A stretch of 64,000 nucleotides of DNA, taken from the NCBI RefSeq assembly GCF_034344865.1, contig NZ_CP133774.1:2170001-2234000 (forward strand), given 5' to 3'. Source of the DNA: Pseudomonas sp. 10S4. Lineage in GTDB: Bacteria; Pseudomonadota; Gammaproteobacteria; Pseudomonadales; Pseudomonadaceae. The notes below the pieces were generated by a model that searched no databases, was not told the origin of the DNA, and saw only the letters and a program-made list of their open reading frames with translations. A program made the translations under genes and the position numbers. Position 1 is the first letter of the stretch. Each line of letters starts with the position of its first letter. This document shows, one piece after another, positions 44,840-54,709 of this stretch.

Positions 44840-45808
44840 ATGCAATCGAACAAGACCCTGCTGACCACATTGCTTTCCATGGGCCTGCTGGCCAGTGCCG
44901 GCGCCACTCAGGCAGCCGGTTGGTGCGAGTCGGGCAAGCCGGTGAAGTTCGCCGGCCTGAACTGGGAAAGCGCGATGCTGCTGACCGACGTGCTGCAAGT
45001 CGTGTTGGAGAAAGGCTACGACTGCAAGACTGACAGTCTGCCGGGCAACTCCATCACCATGGAAAACGCCCTGAGCAGCAACGACATTCAAGTGTTTGCC
45101 GAAGAATGGGTTGGCCGCAGCGAGGTCTGGAACAAGGCTGAGAAGGCCGGCAAAGTCGTTGGTGTCGGCGCTCCGGTGGTCGGTGCGGTCGAAGGCTGGT
45201 ACGTGCCGCGTTACGTGATCGAAGGCGATGCCAAGCGCAAGCTGGAGCCGAAGGCCCCGGACCTGAAGAACATTGCAGATCTGGCCAAGTACTCCGCCGT
45301 GTTCAAGGATCAGGAAGAGCCCTCCAAGGGCCGTTTCTACAACTGCCCGGCCGGCTGGACCTGTGAACTCGACAACAGCGAAATGCTGAAAAGCTATGGC
45401 CTGGAAAGCACCTACACCAACTTCCGCCCAGGCACCGGCCCGGCGCTGGATGCGGCGGTGCTGTCGAGCTACAAGCGTGGCGAGCCGATCCTGTTCTACT
45501 ACTGGTCGCCAACCCCGCTGATGGGCCAGGTTGATCTGGTCAAACTCGAAGAGAAGCCAGGCGTGGACAAGAGCGTGACCATCAAGGTCGGCCTGTCCAA
45601 GACCTTCCATGAGGAAGCCCCGGAACTGGTGGCCGTGCTGGAAAAGGTCAACCTGCCAATCGACATCCTCAACCAGAACCTCGGACGCATGACTAAAGAG
45701 CGGATCGAATCGCCAAAACTGGCCAAGATCTTCTTGAAGGAACATCCTGAAGTCTGGCACGCATGGGTGAGCGACGACGCAGCCAGGAAAATCGATGCGG
45801 CCTTGTAG
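44840..45808 (+). CDS. hutX: Histidine/betaine-type ABC substrate-binding protein HutX
   Basis: A 322-residue periplasmic binding protein of the OpuAC/ProX fold. It has a signal peptide (LLTTLLSMGLLASAGATQAA) and KFAGLNWESAMLLTDVLQVVLEKGYD at the start of lobe 1 (quoted in part: NWESAMLLTDVL). Aromatic box candidates are EEWVGRSEVW, VEGWYVPRY and PILFYYWSPTPLM. Two Cys pairs are seen (WCESG with GYDCKTD, and YNCPAGWTCELD). Start at 44840 with TAGGAGTG upstream. It is the first of three genes hutX-hutW-hutV. Histidine is the probable ligand from location only. Confidence 0.93.
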   Translation: MQSNKTLLTTLLSMGLLASAGATQAAGWCESGKPVKFAGLNWESAMLLTDVLQVVLEKGYDCKTDSLPGNSITMENALSSNDIQVFAEEWVGRSEVWNKAEKAGKVVGVGAPVVGAVEGWYVPRYVIEGDAKRKLEPKAPDLKNIADLAKYSAVFKDQEEPSKGRFYNCPAGWTCELDNSEMLKSYGLESTYTNFRPGTGPALDAAVLSSYKRGEPILFYYWSPTPLMGQVDLVKLEEKPGVDKSVTIKVGLSKTFHEEAPELVAVLEKVNLPIDILNQNLGRMTKERIESPKLAKIFLKEHPEVWHAWVSDDAARKIDAAL

Positions 45809-45878
45809 ATTAAGCCTCTCCGACTGCCGGCAATGGCAGTCGGACACTTGATCGCAACCCCTTGATTGAGAGTCTCTT

Positions 45879-46730
45879 ATGTTTCCCGAAAGTTTTACTT
45901 TTTCCATCGCCGACTGGGTCAACACTTGGGTTGATTCGCTGGTCACCAACTACGGCGACGTGTTCCGGCACATCTCCGACACCTTGTTGTGGGCCATCGT
46001 CAATCTTGAAGGCATGCTGCGTGCGGCGCCCTGGTGGCTGATGCTGGCAATCGTGGGCGGCATTGCCTGGCACGCGACCCGCAAAGTGGTGACCACGGCT
46101 GTCATCGTCGGGCTGCTGTTCCTGGTGGGTGCGGTCGGCCTCTGGGACAAGCTGATGCAGACCCTGGCGCTGATGATGGTAGCGACGATCATTTCGGTGC
46201 TGATCGGCATTCCGCTGGGCATTCTCTCGGCGCGCAGCAATCGCCTGCGTTCGGTGCTGATGCCGTTGCTGGACATCATGCAGACCATGCCGAGCTTCGT
46301 GTACCTGATCCCGGTGCTGATGCTGTTCGGCCTGGGTAAGGTCCCGGCGATTTTTGCCACGGTGATCTACGCCGCGCCACCGCTGATCCGCCTGACCGAT
46401 CTGGGTATTCGCCAGGTTGACGGTGAAGTGATGGAAGCGATCAACGCCTTCGGTGCCAATCGTTGGCAGCAACTGTTTGGCGTGCAACTGCCGCTGGCCC
46501 TGCCGAGCATCATGGCCGGGATCAACCAGACCACCATGATGGCCCTGTCGATGGTAGTGATTGCCTCGATGATCGGTGCCCGTGGCTTGGGCGAAGACGT
46601 GTTGGTGGGGATTCAGACCCTCAACGTCGGACGTGGGCTGGAGGCCGGTCTGGCGATCGTGATTCTGGCAGTGGTCATCGACCGCATTACTCAGGCGTAT
46701 GGTCGGCCACGGCATGAGGTGAGCAAATGA
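45879..46730 (+). CDS. hutW: ABC transporter permease HutW
   Basis: A 283-residue inner-membrane protein of the proline/glycine-betaine permease type. Helices include TTAVIVGLLFLVGAVGLWD and LMMVATIISVLIGIPLGILS. The EAA-type loop is EVMEAINAFGANRWQQLFGV, which contacts the ATPase. It starts about 70 bp after hutX and overlaps hutV by four bases (ATGA). It would form the channel of the HutXWV importer. Confidence 0.94.
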   Translation: MFPESFTFSIADWVNTWVDSLVTNYGDVFRHISDTLLWAIVNLEGMLRAAPWWLMLAIVGGIAWHATRKVVTTAVIVGLLFLVGAVGLWDKLMQTLALMMVATIISVLIGIPLGILSARSNRLRSVLMPLLDIMQTMPSFVYLIPVLMLFGLGKVPAIFATVIYAAPPLIRLTDLGIRQVDGEVMEAINAFGANRWQQLFGVQLPLALPSIMAGINQTTMMALSMVVIASMIGARGLGEDVLVGIQTLNVGRGLEAGLAIVILAVVIDRITQAYGRPRHEVSK

Positions 46731-47557
46731 GCAACGCAGCCATCAGCAAAATCGAAGTCAAAAACGTCTTCAAGATTTTCGGCAACCGTTCCAAGGACGC
46801 GCTGGGCATGATTGCCCAGGGCAAGACCAAGGATCAGGTGCTGGCCGAAACCGGCTGCGTGGTCGGCGTGAACGACTTGTCGCTGAGCATCGGCACTGGC
46901 GAGATCTTCGTGATCATGGGCCTGTCGGGTTCCGGCAAATCGACCCTGGTGCGTCACTTCAACCGCCTGATCGACCCGACCAGCGGCGCGATCCTGGTAG
47001 ACGGCGTGGACATCCTGCAATACGACATGGAAGCCCTGCGCCAATTCCGTCGTCACAAGATCAGCATGGTGTTCCAGAGCTTCGGCCTGCTGCCGCACAA
47101 AACCGTGGTGGATAACGTCGCCTACGGCTTGAAAGTGCGTGGCGAGAGCAAGCAAATGTGCTCGGAGCGCGCGCTGCACTGGATCAACACCGTGGGCCTC
47201 AAGGGCTACGAAAACAAATACCCGCACCAGCTCTCGGGCGGCATGCGTCAACGTGTGGGCCTGGCCCGCGCCCTGGCGGCGGATACCGACATCATCCTGA
47301 TGGACGAAGCGTTCAGCGCCCTCGACCCTCTGATCCGCGCCGAAATGCAGGACCAGTTGCTTGAACTGCAAAAGACCCTGCACAAGACCATCATCTTCAT
47401 CACCCACGACCTCGATGAGGCCGTGCGCATCGGCAACCGCATCGCGATCCTCAAGGATGGCCGGCTGATCCAGGTCGGCACACCGAAAGAGATCCTGCAC
47501 TCGCCGGCGGATGAATATGTGGATCGGTTCGTACAGCGACGGGCCGCGGTGGTTTAA
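46727..47557 (+). CDS. hutV: ABC transporter ATP-binding protein HutV
   Basis: A 276-residue ATPase. Walker A is MGLSGSGKSTLVRH near residue 64, Q-loop VFQSFGLLPHKTVVDN, signature LSGGMRQRVGLARAL near 168-182, Walker B DIILMDEAFSALDPL and H-loop IIFITHDLDEAV. Unlike ProV, it ends soon after the nucleotide-binding domain and lacks C-terminal CBS domains. The start ATG lies inside the hutW stop region. It powers histidine import with HutX and HutW. Confidence 0.95.
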   Translation: MSNAAISKIEVKNVFKIFGNRSKDALGMIAQGKTKDQVLAETGCVVGVNDLSLSIGTGEIFVIMGLSGSGKSTLVRHFNRLIDPTSGAILVDGVDILQYDMEALRQFRRHKISMVFQSFGLLPHKTVVDNVAYGLKVRGESKQMCSERALHWINTVGLKGYENKYPHQLSGGMRQRVGLARALAADTDIILMDEAFSALDPLIRAEMQDQLLELQKTLHKTIIFITHDLDEAVRIGNRIAILKDGRLIQVGTPKEILHSPADEYVDRFVQRRAAVV

Positions 47558-47582
47558 CAGATTTGCGGGCGGTGAAGTCTAT

Positions 47583-47655
47583 TGTGGCGAGGGGCTTGCC
47601 CCCGTTGGGCTGCGCAGCAGCCCCAGCGCTCGAACGGGGCAAGCCCCTCGCCACA
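47583..47655. repeat. Different palindromic repeat before hutH1
   Basis: Long arms TGTGGCGAGGGGCTTGCCCC and GGGGCAAGCCCCTCGCCACA flank an inner stem GGGCTG/CAGCCC. It differs in core sequence from the other REPs (GCGAGGGG), and is a second repeat subfamily inside the hut operon. Confidence 0.85.
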
Positions 47656-47694
47656 GGGTTTCATTGATCAATAGAATTTTGTATGAGGCTCCAG

Positions 47695-49218
47695 ATGTCC
47701 CAGGCTAATAAAATCGTTATTACAGGCGACCACCTGCGTTGGCAGGATGTGGTGGCCGTCGCCCGTCATGGCGCACAGCTTGAGCTGTCGACCGAGACCT
47801 GGGCGCGGATCGACAATGCCCAGACGATCGTCCAGCGGATCGTCGCCAGCGGCGAGCGCGCCTATGGCGTCAACACCGGCCTCGGCGCCTTGTGCAACGT
47901 CTCGCTCAAAGACGAACAACTCAGCCAACTGTCGCGCAACACGTTGCTCAGCCACGCTTGCGGCGTCGGCGCGCCATTGGCCGACGAACAGACTCGCGCA
48001 ATTATCTGTGCCGCGATCCGTAACTACAGTCACGGCAAATCCGGCATTCATCGCCAAGTGGTTGAAGGCCTGTTGGCGCTGCTCAATCGCGGCATCACTC
48101 CGCAAGTGCCGTCTCAGGGTTCGGTGGGTTACCTGACTCACATGGCCCACATCAGCATTGCGCTGTTGGGTGTCGGCAATGTCAGCTATCGCGGGCAGAT
48201 CGTTTCCGCTCAGCAAGCCTTGGCCGAAGAAGGTCTGCAACCGGTTCAGCTCGGCGCCAAGGACGGTTTGTGCCTGGTCAACGGCACGCCGTGCATGACC
48301 GGCCTCAGCTGCCTGGCGTTGGCTGACGCGACGCGTCTGGTGCAATGGGCTGACGTGATCGGTGCCATGAGTTTCGAAGCCCAGCGCGGTCAGATCGCCG
48401 CGTTCGATGCCGAGATCATCGCGCTCAAACCGCACCCGGGCATGCAGCAAGTCGGCATCAACCTGCGGGCGTTGCTCGATGGCAGTGAAGTGATCGCCAG
48501 CAGTAAAGGTATTCGTACTCAGGATGCGCTAAGTATCCGTTCGATCCCGCAAGTTCACGGCGCTGCTCGCGATCAGCTTGAGCACGCCAGACAGCAGATC
48601 GAAACCGAACTCAACTCGGTCACCGACAACCCGATGCTGCTGGGTACTCCGGACAACTATCGTGTGATGTCCCAAGCCAACCCGCACGGCCAATCGGTCG
48701 CGATGGCGGCGGACTTGCTGGCGATTGCCATGGCCGAAATCGGCTCCATCGCCGAGCGTCGCCTGGACCGTTTGATCAACCCGCACGTCAGTGGTTTGCC
48801 GGCGTTCCTGGTGGCTAATCCGGGGGTGAACTCCGGGATGATGATCGTCCAATATGTCGCCGCTTCGCTGTGTGCGGAAAACCGTCAACTGGCGCAACCG
48901 GCAGTGCTCGACAACTACGTCACTTCGGGCTTGCAGGAAGACCATTTGAGCCTGGGCACCAACGCCGCGCTGAAGCTGCATCGCGCCCTGGAAAACTGCA
49001 CGCAGATCCTCGCCATCGAGTACCTGCTGGCGGCCCAGGCGTTTGAATTCTTGAAAGAGCAACGTTTCGGCGCGGGTACCGATGCCGCTTGGCGTCTGCT
49101 GCGCGAACGCGTCCCGGCTTACGACCAGGACCGCTGGCTGGCGCCGGATATCGCTGCTGCTGCCAGTGTGTTGAAAGACCCGATTTTGCTGCACAAGGCT
49201 TTACCCAACCTCAACTGA
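47695..49218 (+). CDS. hutH1: HutH-like ammonia-lyase homologue lacking the MIO triad
   Basis: A 507-residue member of the aromatic amino acid ammonia-lyase superfamily. Histidase-like parts remain: AYGVNTGLGALCN (Tyr 57), LLSHACGVG (His 87), CLVNGTPCMTG and QEDHLSLGT. The Ala-Ser-Gly triad that cyclises to the MIO cofactor is absent: the loop reads QGSVGYLTHMAHIS at residues 141-154, three residues shorter than in HutH2. Further changes compared with HutH2 are QDALSIR for QDPYSLR and NPHGQSVA for NFHAEPVA. Normal lyase chemistry is therefore unlikely. The gene is intact, has ordinary codons and sits in the operon, so it is not simple decay. The start at 47695 follows GAGGCTCCAG. Confidence 0.9.
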   Translation: MSQANKIVITGDHLRWQDVVAVARHGAQLELSTETWARIDNAQTIVQRIVASGERAYGVNTGLGALCNVSLKDEQLSQLSRNTLLSHACGVGAPLADEQTRAIICAAIRNYSHGKSGIHRQVVEGLLALLNRGITPQVPSQGSVGYLTHMAHISIALLGVGNVSYRGQIVSAQQALAEEGLQPVQLGAKDGLCLVNGTPCMTGLSCLALADATRLVQWADVIGAMSFEAQRGQIAAFDAEIIALKPHPGMQQVGINLRALLDGSEVIASSKGIRTQDALSIRSIPQVHGAARDQLEHARQQIETELNSVTDNPMLLGTPDNYRVMSQANPHGQSVAMAADLLAIAMAEIGSIAERRLDRLINPHVSGLPAFLVANPGVNSGMMIVQYVAASLCAENRQLAQPAVLDNYVTSGLQEDHLSLGTNAALKLHRALENCTQILAIEYLLAAQAFEFLKEQRFGAGTDAAWRLLRERVPAYDQDRWLAPDIAAAASVLKDPILLHKALPNLN

Positions 49219-49350
49219 AATCCACAACACCAGCGTGCCAAGGCGCCAGCCCCTCTCAAAAAGTCGGGAAGCGACGGACAACGGAAAACTCCGGAGCGTC
49301 TGGTTAGTACTCTTCTTAACAAAAGAAGAAACTCACAAAAGGAGAACGAT

Positions 49351-50883
49351 GTGACTGCGCTTAATTTGATTCCCGGCCAACTGAGCCTTGCCCAACTGCG
49401 TGATGTTTATCAGCACCCGGTCAAAATCACCCTCGACAACAGTGCCTCGGCCCAGATCAACGCCAGCGTTGCCTGCGTGGAACAGATCCTCGCTGAAAAC
49501 CGCACCGCCTACGGCATCAACACCGGTTTCGGTCTGCTGGCTTCGACCCGCATCGCCAGCGAAGACCTGGAAAACCTCCAGCGCTCGCTGGTGCTGTCCC
49601 ACGCTGCCGGTGTGGGCGAGCCGATCAGTGACGCGTTGGTGCGACTGGTCATGGTGCTCAAGGTCAACAGCCTGAGCCGTGGTTTTTCCGGCATTCGCCG
49701 CGTCGTGATCGACGCGCTGATCGCGCTGATCAACGCCGAGGTTTACCCGCACATTCCATTGAAAGGTTCGGTCGGGGCATCCGGCGACTTGGCGCCTCTG
49801 GCCCATATGTCCCTGGTGCTGTTGGGTGAAGGCAAGGCTCGCTACAAAGGTGAGTGGATGGAAGCCACCGAAGCGCTGAAAGTCGCCGGTCTGACCCCGC
49901 TGACCCTGGCTGCCAAAGAAGGTCTGGCGCTGCTCAACGGCACTCAGGTTTCTACCGCTTACGCATTGCGTGGCTTGTTCGAAGGCGAAGATCTGTTCGC
50001 TGGTGCCCTGGCCATTGGTGGTCTGACAGTTGAAGCGGTCTTGGGCTCGCGCTCGCCGTTCGATGCACGCATCCACGCCGCTCGTGGCCAGAAAGGCCAG
50101 ATCGACGCCGCTACCGCTTACCGCGATTTGCTGGGTGAGCGCAGTGAAGTCTCCGATTCGCACGAGAACTGCGAAAAGGTTCAGGACCCATATTCCCTGC
50201 GCTGCCAGCCGCAAGTCATGGGCGCCTGCCTGACCCAGTTCCGTCAGGCCGCCGAAGTGTTGGCCGTCGAAGCCAACGCCGTTTCGGACAACCCGTTGGT
50301 CTTCGCTGCTGAAGGCGACGTGATCTCCGGCGGTAACTTCCACGCCGAACCAGTGGCCATGGCCGCTGACAACATGGCCTTGGCCATTGCTGAAATCGGT
50401 TCCCTGAGCGAACGCCGCATCTCACTGATGATGGACAAGCACATGTCGCAACTGCCGCCGTTCCTGGTGGCCAATGGCGGCGTGAACTCCGGCTTCATGA
50501 TCGCCCAAGTGACCGCAGCGGCATTGGCCAGCGAAAACAAGGCGTTGTCCCATCCGCATTCGGTAGACAGCCTGCCGACTTCCGCGAACCAGGAAGACCA
50601 CGTGTCGATGGCTCCGGCGGCTGGCAAGCGTCTGTGGGAAATGGCCGAAAACACCCGCGGTGTGCTGGCGGTGGAATGGCTGGCGGCGTGCCAGGGTCTG
50701 GACCTGCGTGACGGTCTGAAGACTTCGACGAAGCTGGAAAAGGCCCGTGCCATCCTGCGCGCTGAAGTGCCGTTCTATGAGAAGGACCGTTTCTTCGCAC
50801 CGGACATCAATGCGGCGAGCGAGTTGTTGTCGACCCGTTGCCTGAATGAATTGGTGTCGGCGAAGTTGCTGCCTAGCCTGTAA
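49351..50883 (+). CDS. hutH2: Histidine ammonia-lyase HutH2
   Basis: A 510-residue enzyme that removes ammonia from histidine to give urocanate. The MIO-forming triad is present in [20 protein letters not shown] (Ala143-Ser144-Gly145). Other catalytic residues are visible: Tyr in [12 protein letters not shown], His in [10 protein letters not shown], Asn in [10 protein letters not shown], Tyr and Arg in [11 protein letters not shown] and Glu in NQEDHVSM. The start is GTG at 49351, since the ATG two bases before reads directly into TGA; AAAGGAG precedes it. Probably the working histidase of the locus. Confidence 0.96.
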   Translation: MTALNLIPGQLSLAQLRDVYQHPVKITLDNSASAQINASVACVEQILAENRTAYGINTGFGLLASTRIASEDLENLQRSLVLSHAAGVGEPISDALVRLVMVLKVNSLSRGFSGIRRVVIDALIALINAEVYPHIPLKGSVGASGDLAPLAHMSLVLLGEGKARYKGEWMEATEALKVAGLTPLTLAAKEGLALLNGTQVSTAYALRGLFEGEDLFAGALAIGGLTVEAVLGSRSPFDARIHAARGQKGQIDAATAYRDLLGERSEVSDSHENCEKVQDPYSLRCQPQVMGACLTQFRQAAEVLAVEANAVSDNPLVFAAEGDVISGGNFHAEPVAMAADNMALAIAEIGSLSERRISLMMDKHMSQLPPFLVANGGVNSGFMIAQVTAAALASENKALSHPHSVDSLPTSANQEDHVSMAPAAGKRLWEMAENTRGVLAVEWLAACQGLDLRDGLKTSTKLEKARAILRAEVPFYEKDRFFAPDINAASELLSTRCLNELVSAKLLPSL

Positions 50884-50890
50884 TGGCCTC

Positions 50891-50954
50891 TTCGCGAGCA
50901 GGCTCGCTCCCACAGGGTTTACGCAATCCAATGTGGGAGCGAGCCTGCTCGCGA
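50891..50954. repeat. REP doublet between hutH2 and hutT
   Basis: Inverted copies of the subtype TCGCGAGCAGGCTCGCTCCCACA, filling most of the 111-bp gap. Confidence 0.9.
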
Positions 50955-50994
50955 TTCGATTTTTGCGTCGAATAAAAATAATTAAGGACGAGAA

Positions 50995-52404
50995 ATGCAA
51001 CCACAAACCAAGGGTTTGAAACGCGGGCTCTCTGCCCGACATATTCGCTTCATGGCGCTGGGGTCGGCTATCGGCACCGGGCTGTTTTACGGTTCTGCCT
51101 CGGCCATTCAGATGGCCGGGCCTGCGGTTCTGCTCGCTTACCTGATCGGCGGCGCGGCAGTGTTCATGGTCATGCGCGCCCTCGGTGAGATGGCGGTGCA
51201 CAACCCGGTGGCCGGCTCTTTCGGCCAGTACGCCAGCACCTATCTGGGGCCGATGGCGGGCTTCATCCTCGGTTGGACCTACGCGTTTGAAATGGTCATC
51301 GTCGGCATGGCTGACGTCACCGCATTCGGTATTTACATGGGCTTCTGGTTTCCGGAAGTCGCCCGCTGGATCTGGGTACTCGGCATCGTTTCGGTGGTCG
51401 GCGGCTTGAACCTGTGCAACGTCAAAGTCTTCGGTGAAATGGAGTTCTGGTTGTCGCTGCTCAAGGTTGCAGCCATCGTTGCGATGATCCTCGGTGGCTT
51501 CGGCATCATGTTGTTTGGCATCAGCACAGCGCCCGGTGCCCAGGCGACCGACATCAGTAATCTCTGGAGCCACGGTGGCTTCATGCCGAACGGCGTGGGC
51601 GGCTTGATCGCTTCGTTCGCCGTGGTGATGTTTGCGTTTGGCGGCATTGAAATCATCGGCGTTACGGCTGGTGAAGCCAAAGACCCGCAGCATGTGCTGC
51701 CCCGGGCGATCAACGCCGTGCCGTTGCGTATTCTGCTGTTCTACGTGTTGACGATGTTTGTGCTGATGTCGATTTTTCCGTGGCAGCAGATTGGCAACCA
51801 GGGCAGCCCGTTTGTGCAGATTTTCGACAACCTGGGGATCAGCTCGGCGGCGACCATTCTCAATATCGTGGTGATCTCGGCGGCGATTTCGGCCATCAAC
51901 AGTGACATCTTCGGCGCTGGCCGCATGATGTACGGTCTGGCCCAGCAAGGACACGCACCCAAGGGCTTCGCCCGCCTGTCCGGGAATGGCGTGCCATGGA
52001 TGACCGTGGTGGTGATGAGTGCGGCGCTGCTGCTGGGTGTGCTGCTGAATTACCTGATTCCGGAAAACGTGTTTCTGCTGATCGCTTCCATCGCGACCTT
52101 CGCCACGGTGTGGGTCTGGCTGATGATCTTGTTCACCCAGGTGGCCATGCGTCGTTCCATGAGTGCCGAGCAGGTCGCCCAGTTGAAATTTCCGGTGCCG
52201 TTCTGGCCCTATGCGCCGATGGCGGCGATAGCCTTCATGCTGTTCATCTTCGGCGTGCTGGGCTATTTCCCGGACACCCAGGCTGCATTGATTGTTGGCG
52301 TGGTCTGGATCGTGCTGTTGGTGTTGGCCTACCTGACCTGGGTGAAACCAGCGGCAGGGCAGGCGGCGCTGGTAACGCAGGAACCTTCTTTTTCTCATCG
52401 ATAA
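50995..52404 (+). CDS. hutT: Histidine permease HutT (amino acid/polyamine/organocation family)
   Basis: A 469-residue 12-helix transporter of the amino acid permease type. N-terminal [25 protein letters not shown] is the typical AAT family opening (quoted in part: [19 protein letters not shown]). It includes [20 protein letters not shown] near residues 63-82, and a helix 6 [19 protein letters not shown]. Context in hut makes histidine the likely substrate. GGACGAGAA precedes the ATG, and hutI begins 16 bp later. Confidence 0.93.
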   Translation: MQPQTKGLKRGLSARHIRFMALGSAIGTGLFYGSASAIQMAGPAVLLAYLIGGAAVFMVMRALGEMAVHNPVAGSFGQYASTYLGPMAGFILGWTYAFEMVIVGMADVTAFGIYMGFWFPEVARWIWVLGIVSVVGGLNLCNVKVFGEMEFWLSLLKVAAIVAMILGGFGIMLFGISTAPGAQATDISNLWSHGGFMPNGVGGLIASFAVVMFAFGGIEIIGVTAGEAKDPQHVLPRAINAVPLRILLFYVLTMFVLMSIFPWQQIGNQGSPFVQIFDNLGISSAATILNIVVISAAISAINSDIFGAGRMMYGLAQQGHAPKGFARLSGNGVPWMTVVVMSAALLLGVLLNYLIPENVFLLIASIATFATVWVWLMILFTQVAMRRSMSAEQVAQLKFPVPFWPYAPMAAIAFMLFIFGVLGYFPDTQAALIVGVVWIVLLVLAYLTWVKPAAGQAALVTQEPSFSHR

Positions 52405-52420
52405 CCTAACGGAGGCCAGG

Positions 52421-53629
52421 ATGAAAACGCTCTGGCAACACTGTCACGTCGCAACCATGGCGCAAGGCGTCTACTCGATCATCGAGGATGCGGCCATCGT
52501 GACGTCCGGTGCGCACATTGAGTGGGTCGGCCCGCGCAGCGAACTGCCGGCCGGCGAATACCCGGCCGTCAACGATTTGAAAGGGGCCTGGGTCACCCCG
52601 GGCCTGATCGACTGCCACACCCACACAGTGTTCGGCGGTAATCGCAGCGGCGAATTTGAACAGCGCCTGCAAGGCGTCAGCTACTCGGAAATCGCCGCGG
52701 CGGGTGGTGGCATCGCCAGCACCGTGCGCGCCACTCGCGCGGCCAGCGAAGACGAACTGTTCGCCAGCGCCGCCAAGCGTCTGAAAAGCCTGATGCGCGA
52801 CGGCGTGACCACGGTCGAGATGAAGTCCGGCTACGGCCTCGATCTGGCCAGCGAGCGCAAGATCCTGCGGGTCATTCGTCGCCTCGGCGCCGAGCTGCCG
52901 GTCAGCGTGCGCAGCACCTGCCTGCGCCTGCGCCACGCCTTGCCGCCGGAATATAAGGATCGCGCCGACGATTACATCGACCACATCTGCGCCGAGATGC
53001 TGCCGGCCCTGGCTGCCGAAGGGTTGGTGGATGCGGTCGACGCGTTCTGCGAATACCTGGCGTTCTCGCCGGCCCAGGTCGAGCGCGTGTTCATCACTGC
53101 CCAGGCACTCGGTTTGCCGGTGAAGCTGCATGCCGAGCAGTTGTCGTCCCTGCACGGTTCGAGCCTGGCGGCGCGTTACCACGCACTGTCGGCCGATCAC
53201 CTGGAGTTCATGACCGAAGACGACGCCATCGCCATGGCCGAGTCCGGCACTGTCGCGGTGCTGCTGCCGGGTGCGTTCTACTTCCTGCGCGAAACCCAGT
53301 TGCCGCCGATGGACGCCCTGCGCAAACACGGGGTGAAAATCGCTATCGCCAGCGACCTCAATCCCGGCACTTCGCCGGCGTTGTCATTGCGCTTGATGCT
53401 GAACATGGCCTGCACCTGTTTCCGCATGACCCCGGAAGAAGCACTGGCCGGCGCAACCATTCATGCTGCCACGGCGCTGGGCATGGCCGAGACTCACGGG
53501 TCGCTGGAAGTTGGCAAGGTCGCAGACTTCGTCGCCTGGCAAATCGATCGTCCCGCTGACCTGTCGTACTGGCTGGGCGGCGACCTGGAAAAACGCATCG
53601 TGCGTCACGGTGTCGAAACAAGTATTTAG
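52421..53629 (+). CDS. hutI: Imidazolonepropionase HutI
   Basis: A 402-residue amidohydrolase that opens the imidazolone ring to give formimino-glutamate. The metal His pair is [19 protein letters not shown] near residues 63-81, with Tyr and Glu in [18 protein letters not shown]. Later His residues are in [12 protein letters not shown] and the Asp in [13 protein letters not shown]. It starts after GGAGGCCAGG. Ten bases separate it from the hutG start. Length is normal. Confidence 0.96.
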   Translation: MKTLWQHCHVATMAQGVYSIIEDAAIVTSGAHIEWVGPRSELPAGEYPAVNDLKGAWVTPGLIDCHTHTVFGGNRSGEFEQRLQGVSYSEIAAAGGGIASTVRATRAASEDELFASAAKRLKSLMRDGVTTVEMKSGYGLDLASERKILRVIRRLGAELPVSVRSTCLRLRHALPPEYKDRADDYIDHICAEMLPALAAEGLVDAVDAFCEYLAFSPAQVERVFITAQALGLPVKLHAEQLSSLHGSSLAARYHALSADHLEFMTEDDAIAMAESGTVAVLLPGAFYFLRETQLPPMDALRKHGVKIAIASDLNPGTSPALSLRLMLNMACTCFRMTPEEALAGATIHAATALGMAETHGSLEVGKVADFVAWQIDRPADLSYWLGGDLEKRIVRHGVETSI

Positions 53630-53639
53630 GAGAGCAGTT

Positions 53640-54443
53640 GTGGATAAGGTTCTGAACTTCAAACAAGGCCGCGTGCCGCTGCTGATCAGCATGCCCCACG
53701 CTGGCCTGCGCCTGACCCCGGCGGTCGAGGCCGGGTTGATGCCCGACGCACGCAATCTGCAGGACACCGACTGGCACATTCCGCTGCTTTACGAATTCGC
53801 CGCCGAGCTGGGTGCCAGCACCCTGGATGCCGAGTACTCGCGGTATGTCATTGATTTGAACCGGCCGTCCGACGACAAGCCGCTGTACGCTGGCGCGACC
53901 ACCGGTCTGTACCCGGCAACGCTGTTTGACGGCACTCCATTGTTCCGCGAGGGCATGGAGCCGTCTGCGGCGGAGCGGGCGACCTATCTGGAGCAAGTCT
54001 GGACGCCTTACCACAGCACGTTGCAGAACGAGCTGGCGCGACTGAAGGCCGAGTTCGGCTACGCACTGTTGTTCGATGCGCACTCGATCCGCTCAGTGGT
54101 CCCGCACCTGTTCGACGGCAAACTGCCGGACTTCAACCTCGGCACCTTCAACGGCGCCAGTTGCGATCCTCAGTTGGCCTCTCAGTTGGAAGCGATCTGC
54201 GCCAGGCACACCGATTACAGCCATGTGCTGAACGGCCGCTTCAAGGGCGGCCACATCACCCGGCATTACGGCAACCCGGCCGAGAACTTCCACGCGGTGC
54301 AACTGGAGCTGGGGCAGTGCACGTATATGGAAGAGTTTGAACCGTTCCGTTACCGGCCTGATTTGGCGGCGCCGACGCAGGTGGTGTTGAAGGAGTTGCT
54401 GCAAGCGTTTTTGGCTTGGGGCCAGAAACACTACAAACGCTAA
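53640..54443 (+). CDS. hutG: N-formylglutamate deformylase HutG
   Basis: A 267-residue enzyme that releases formate and glutamate from N-formyl-L-glutamate, the last hut step in pseudomonads. Family blocks are LLISMPHAGLRLTPAVEAGL near the start, TLDAEYSRYVIDLNRPSDD near residues 60-78, LLFDAHSIRSVVPHLFDG and FKGGHITRHYGNP. GTG at 53640 with AGGAGAGCA upstream gives the right length; the frame is open further upstream inside hutI. It ends the ten-gene unit, with a REP doublet after it. Confidence 0.95.
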   Translation: MDKVLNFKQGRVPLLISMPHAGLRLTPAVEAGLMPDARNLQDTDWHIPLLYEFAAELGASTLDAEYSRYVIDLNRPSDDKPLYAGATTGLYPATLFDGTPLFREGMEPSAAERATYLEQVWTPYHSTLQNELARLKAEFGYALLFDAHSIRSVVPHLFDGKLPDFNLGTFNGASCDPQLASQLEAICARHTDYSHVLNGRFKGGHITRHYGNPAENFHAVQLELGQCTYMEEFEPFRYRPDLAAPTQVVLKELLQAFLAWGQKHYKR

Positions 54444-54460
54444 CACCTGACACATAACCC

Positions 54461-54550
54461 TGTGGGAGCGAGCTTGCTCGCGATGAGGCCAGAACATTCA
54501 ACATTTATGTTGCCTGTCGGTCCGCCATCGCGAGCAAGCTCGCTCCCACA
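54461..54550. repeat. REP doublet after hutG
   Basis: Inverted copies of TGTGGGAGCGAGCTTGCTCGCGA at the end of the hut operon. Confidence 0.92.
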
Positions 54551-54709
54551 GGTTTTTCATTCACCTTGAAATCTGATCGGGACTGTCGCCACCGTGCAAA
54601 TCTCGGTCGCCACAGTTCGCTTTTACCCTCTCGACGCTGCGTAATGTTCTGGGCACGGTGCATGAAGACACCGGACCCCATAATAATCTGCCGCACGAGA
54701 ACGCTATTC

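Noticed and set aside
47695..49218. HutH1 as a decayed pseudogene
   Set aside because: The frame is intact over 507 codons, codon use is normal, and several active-site residues are kept; only the MIO loop and neighbours change.
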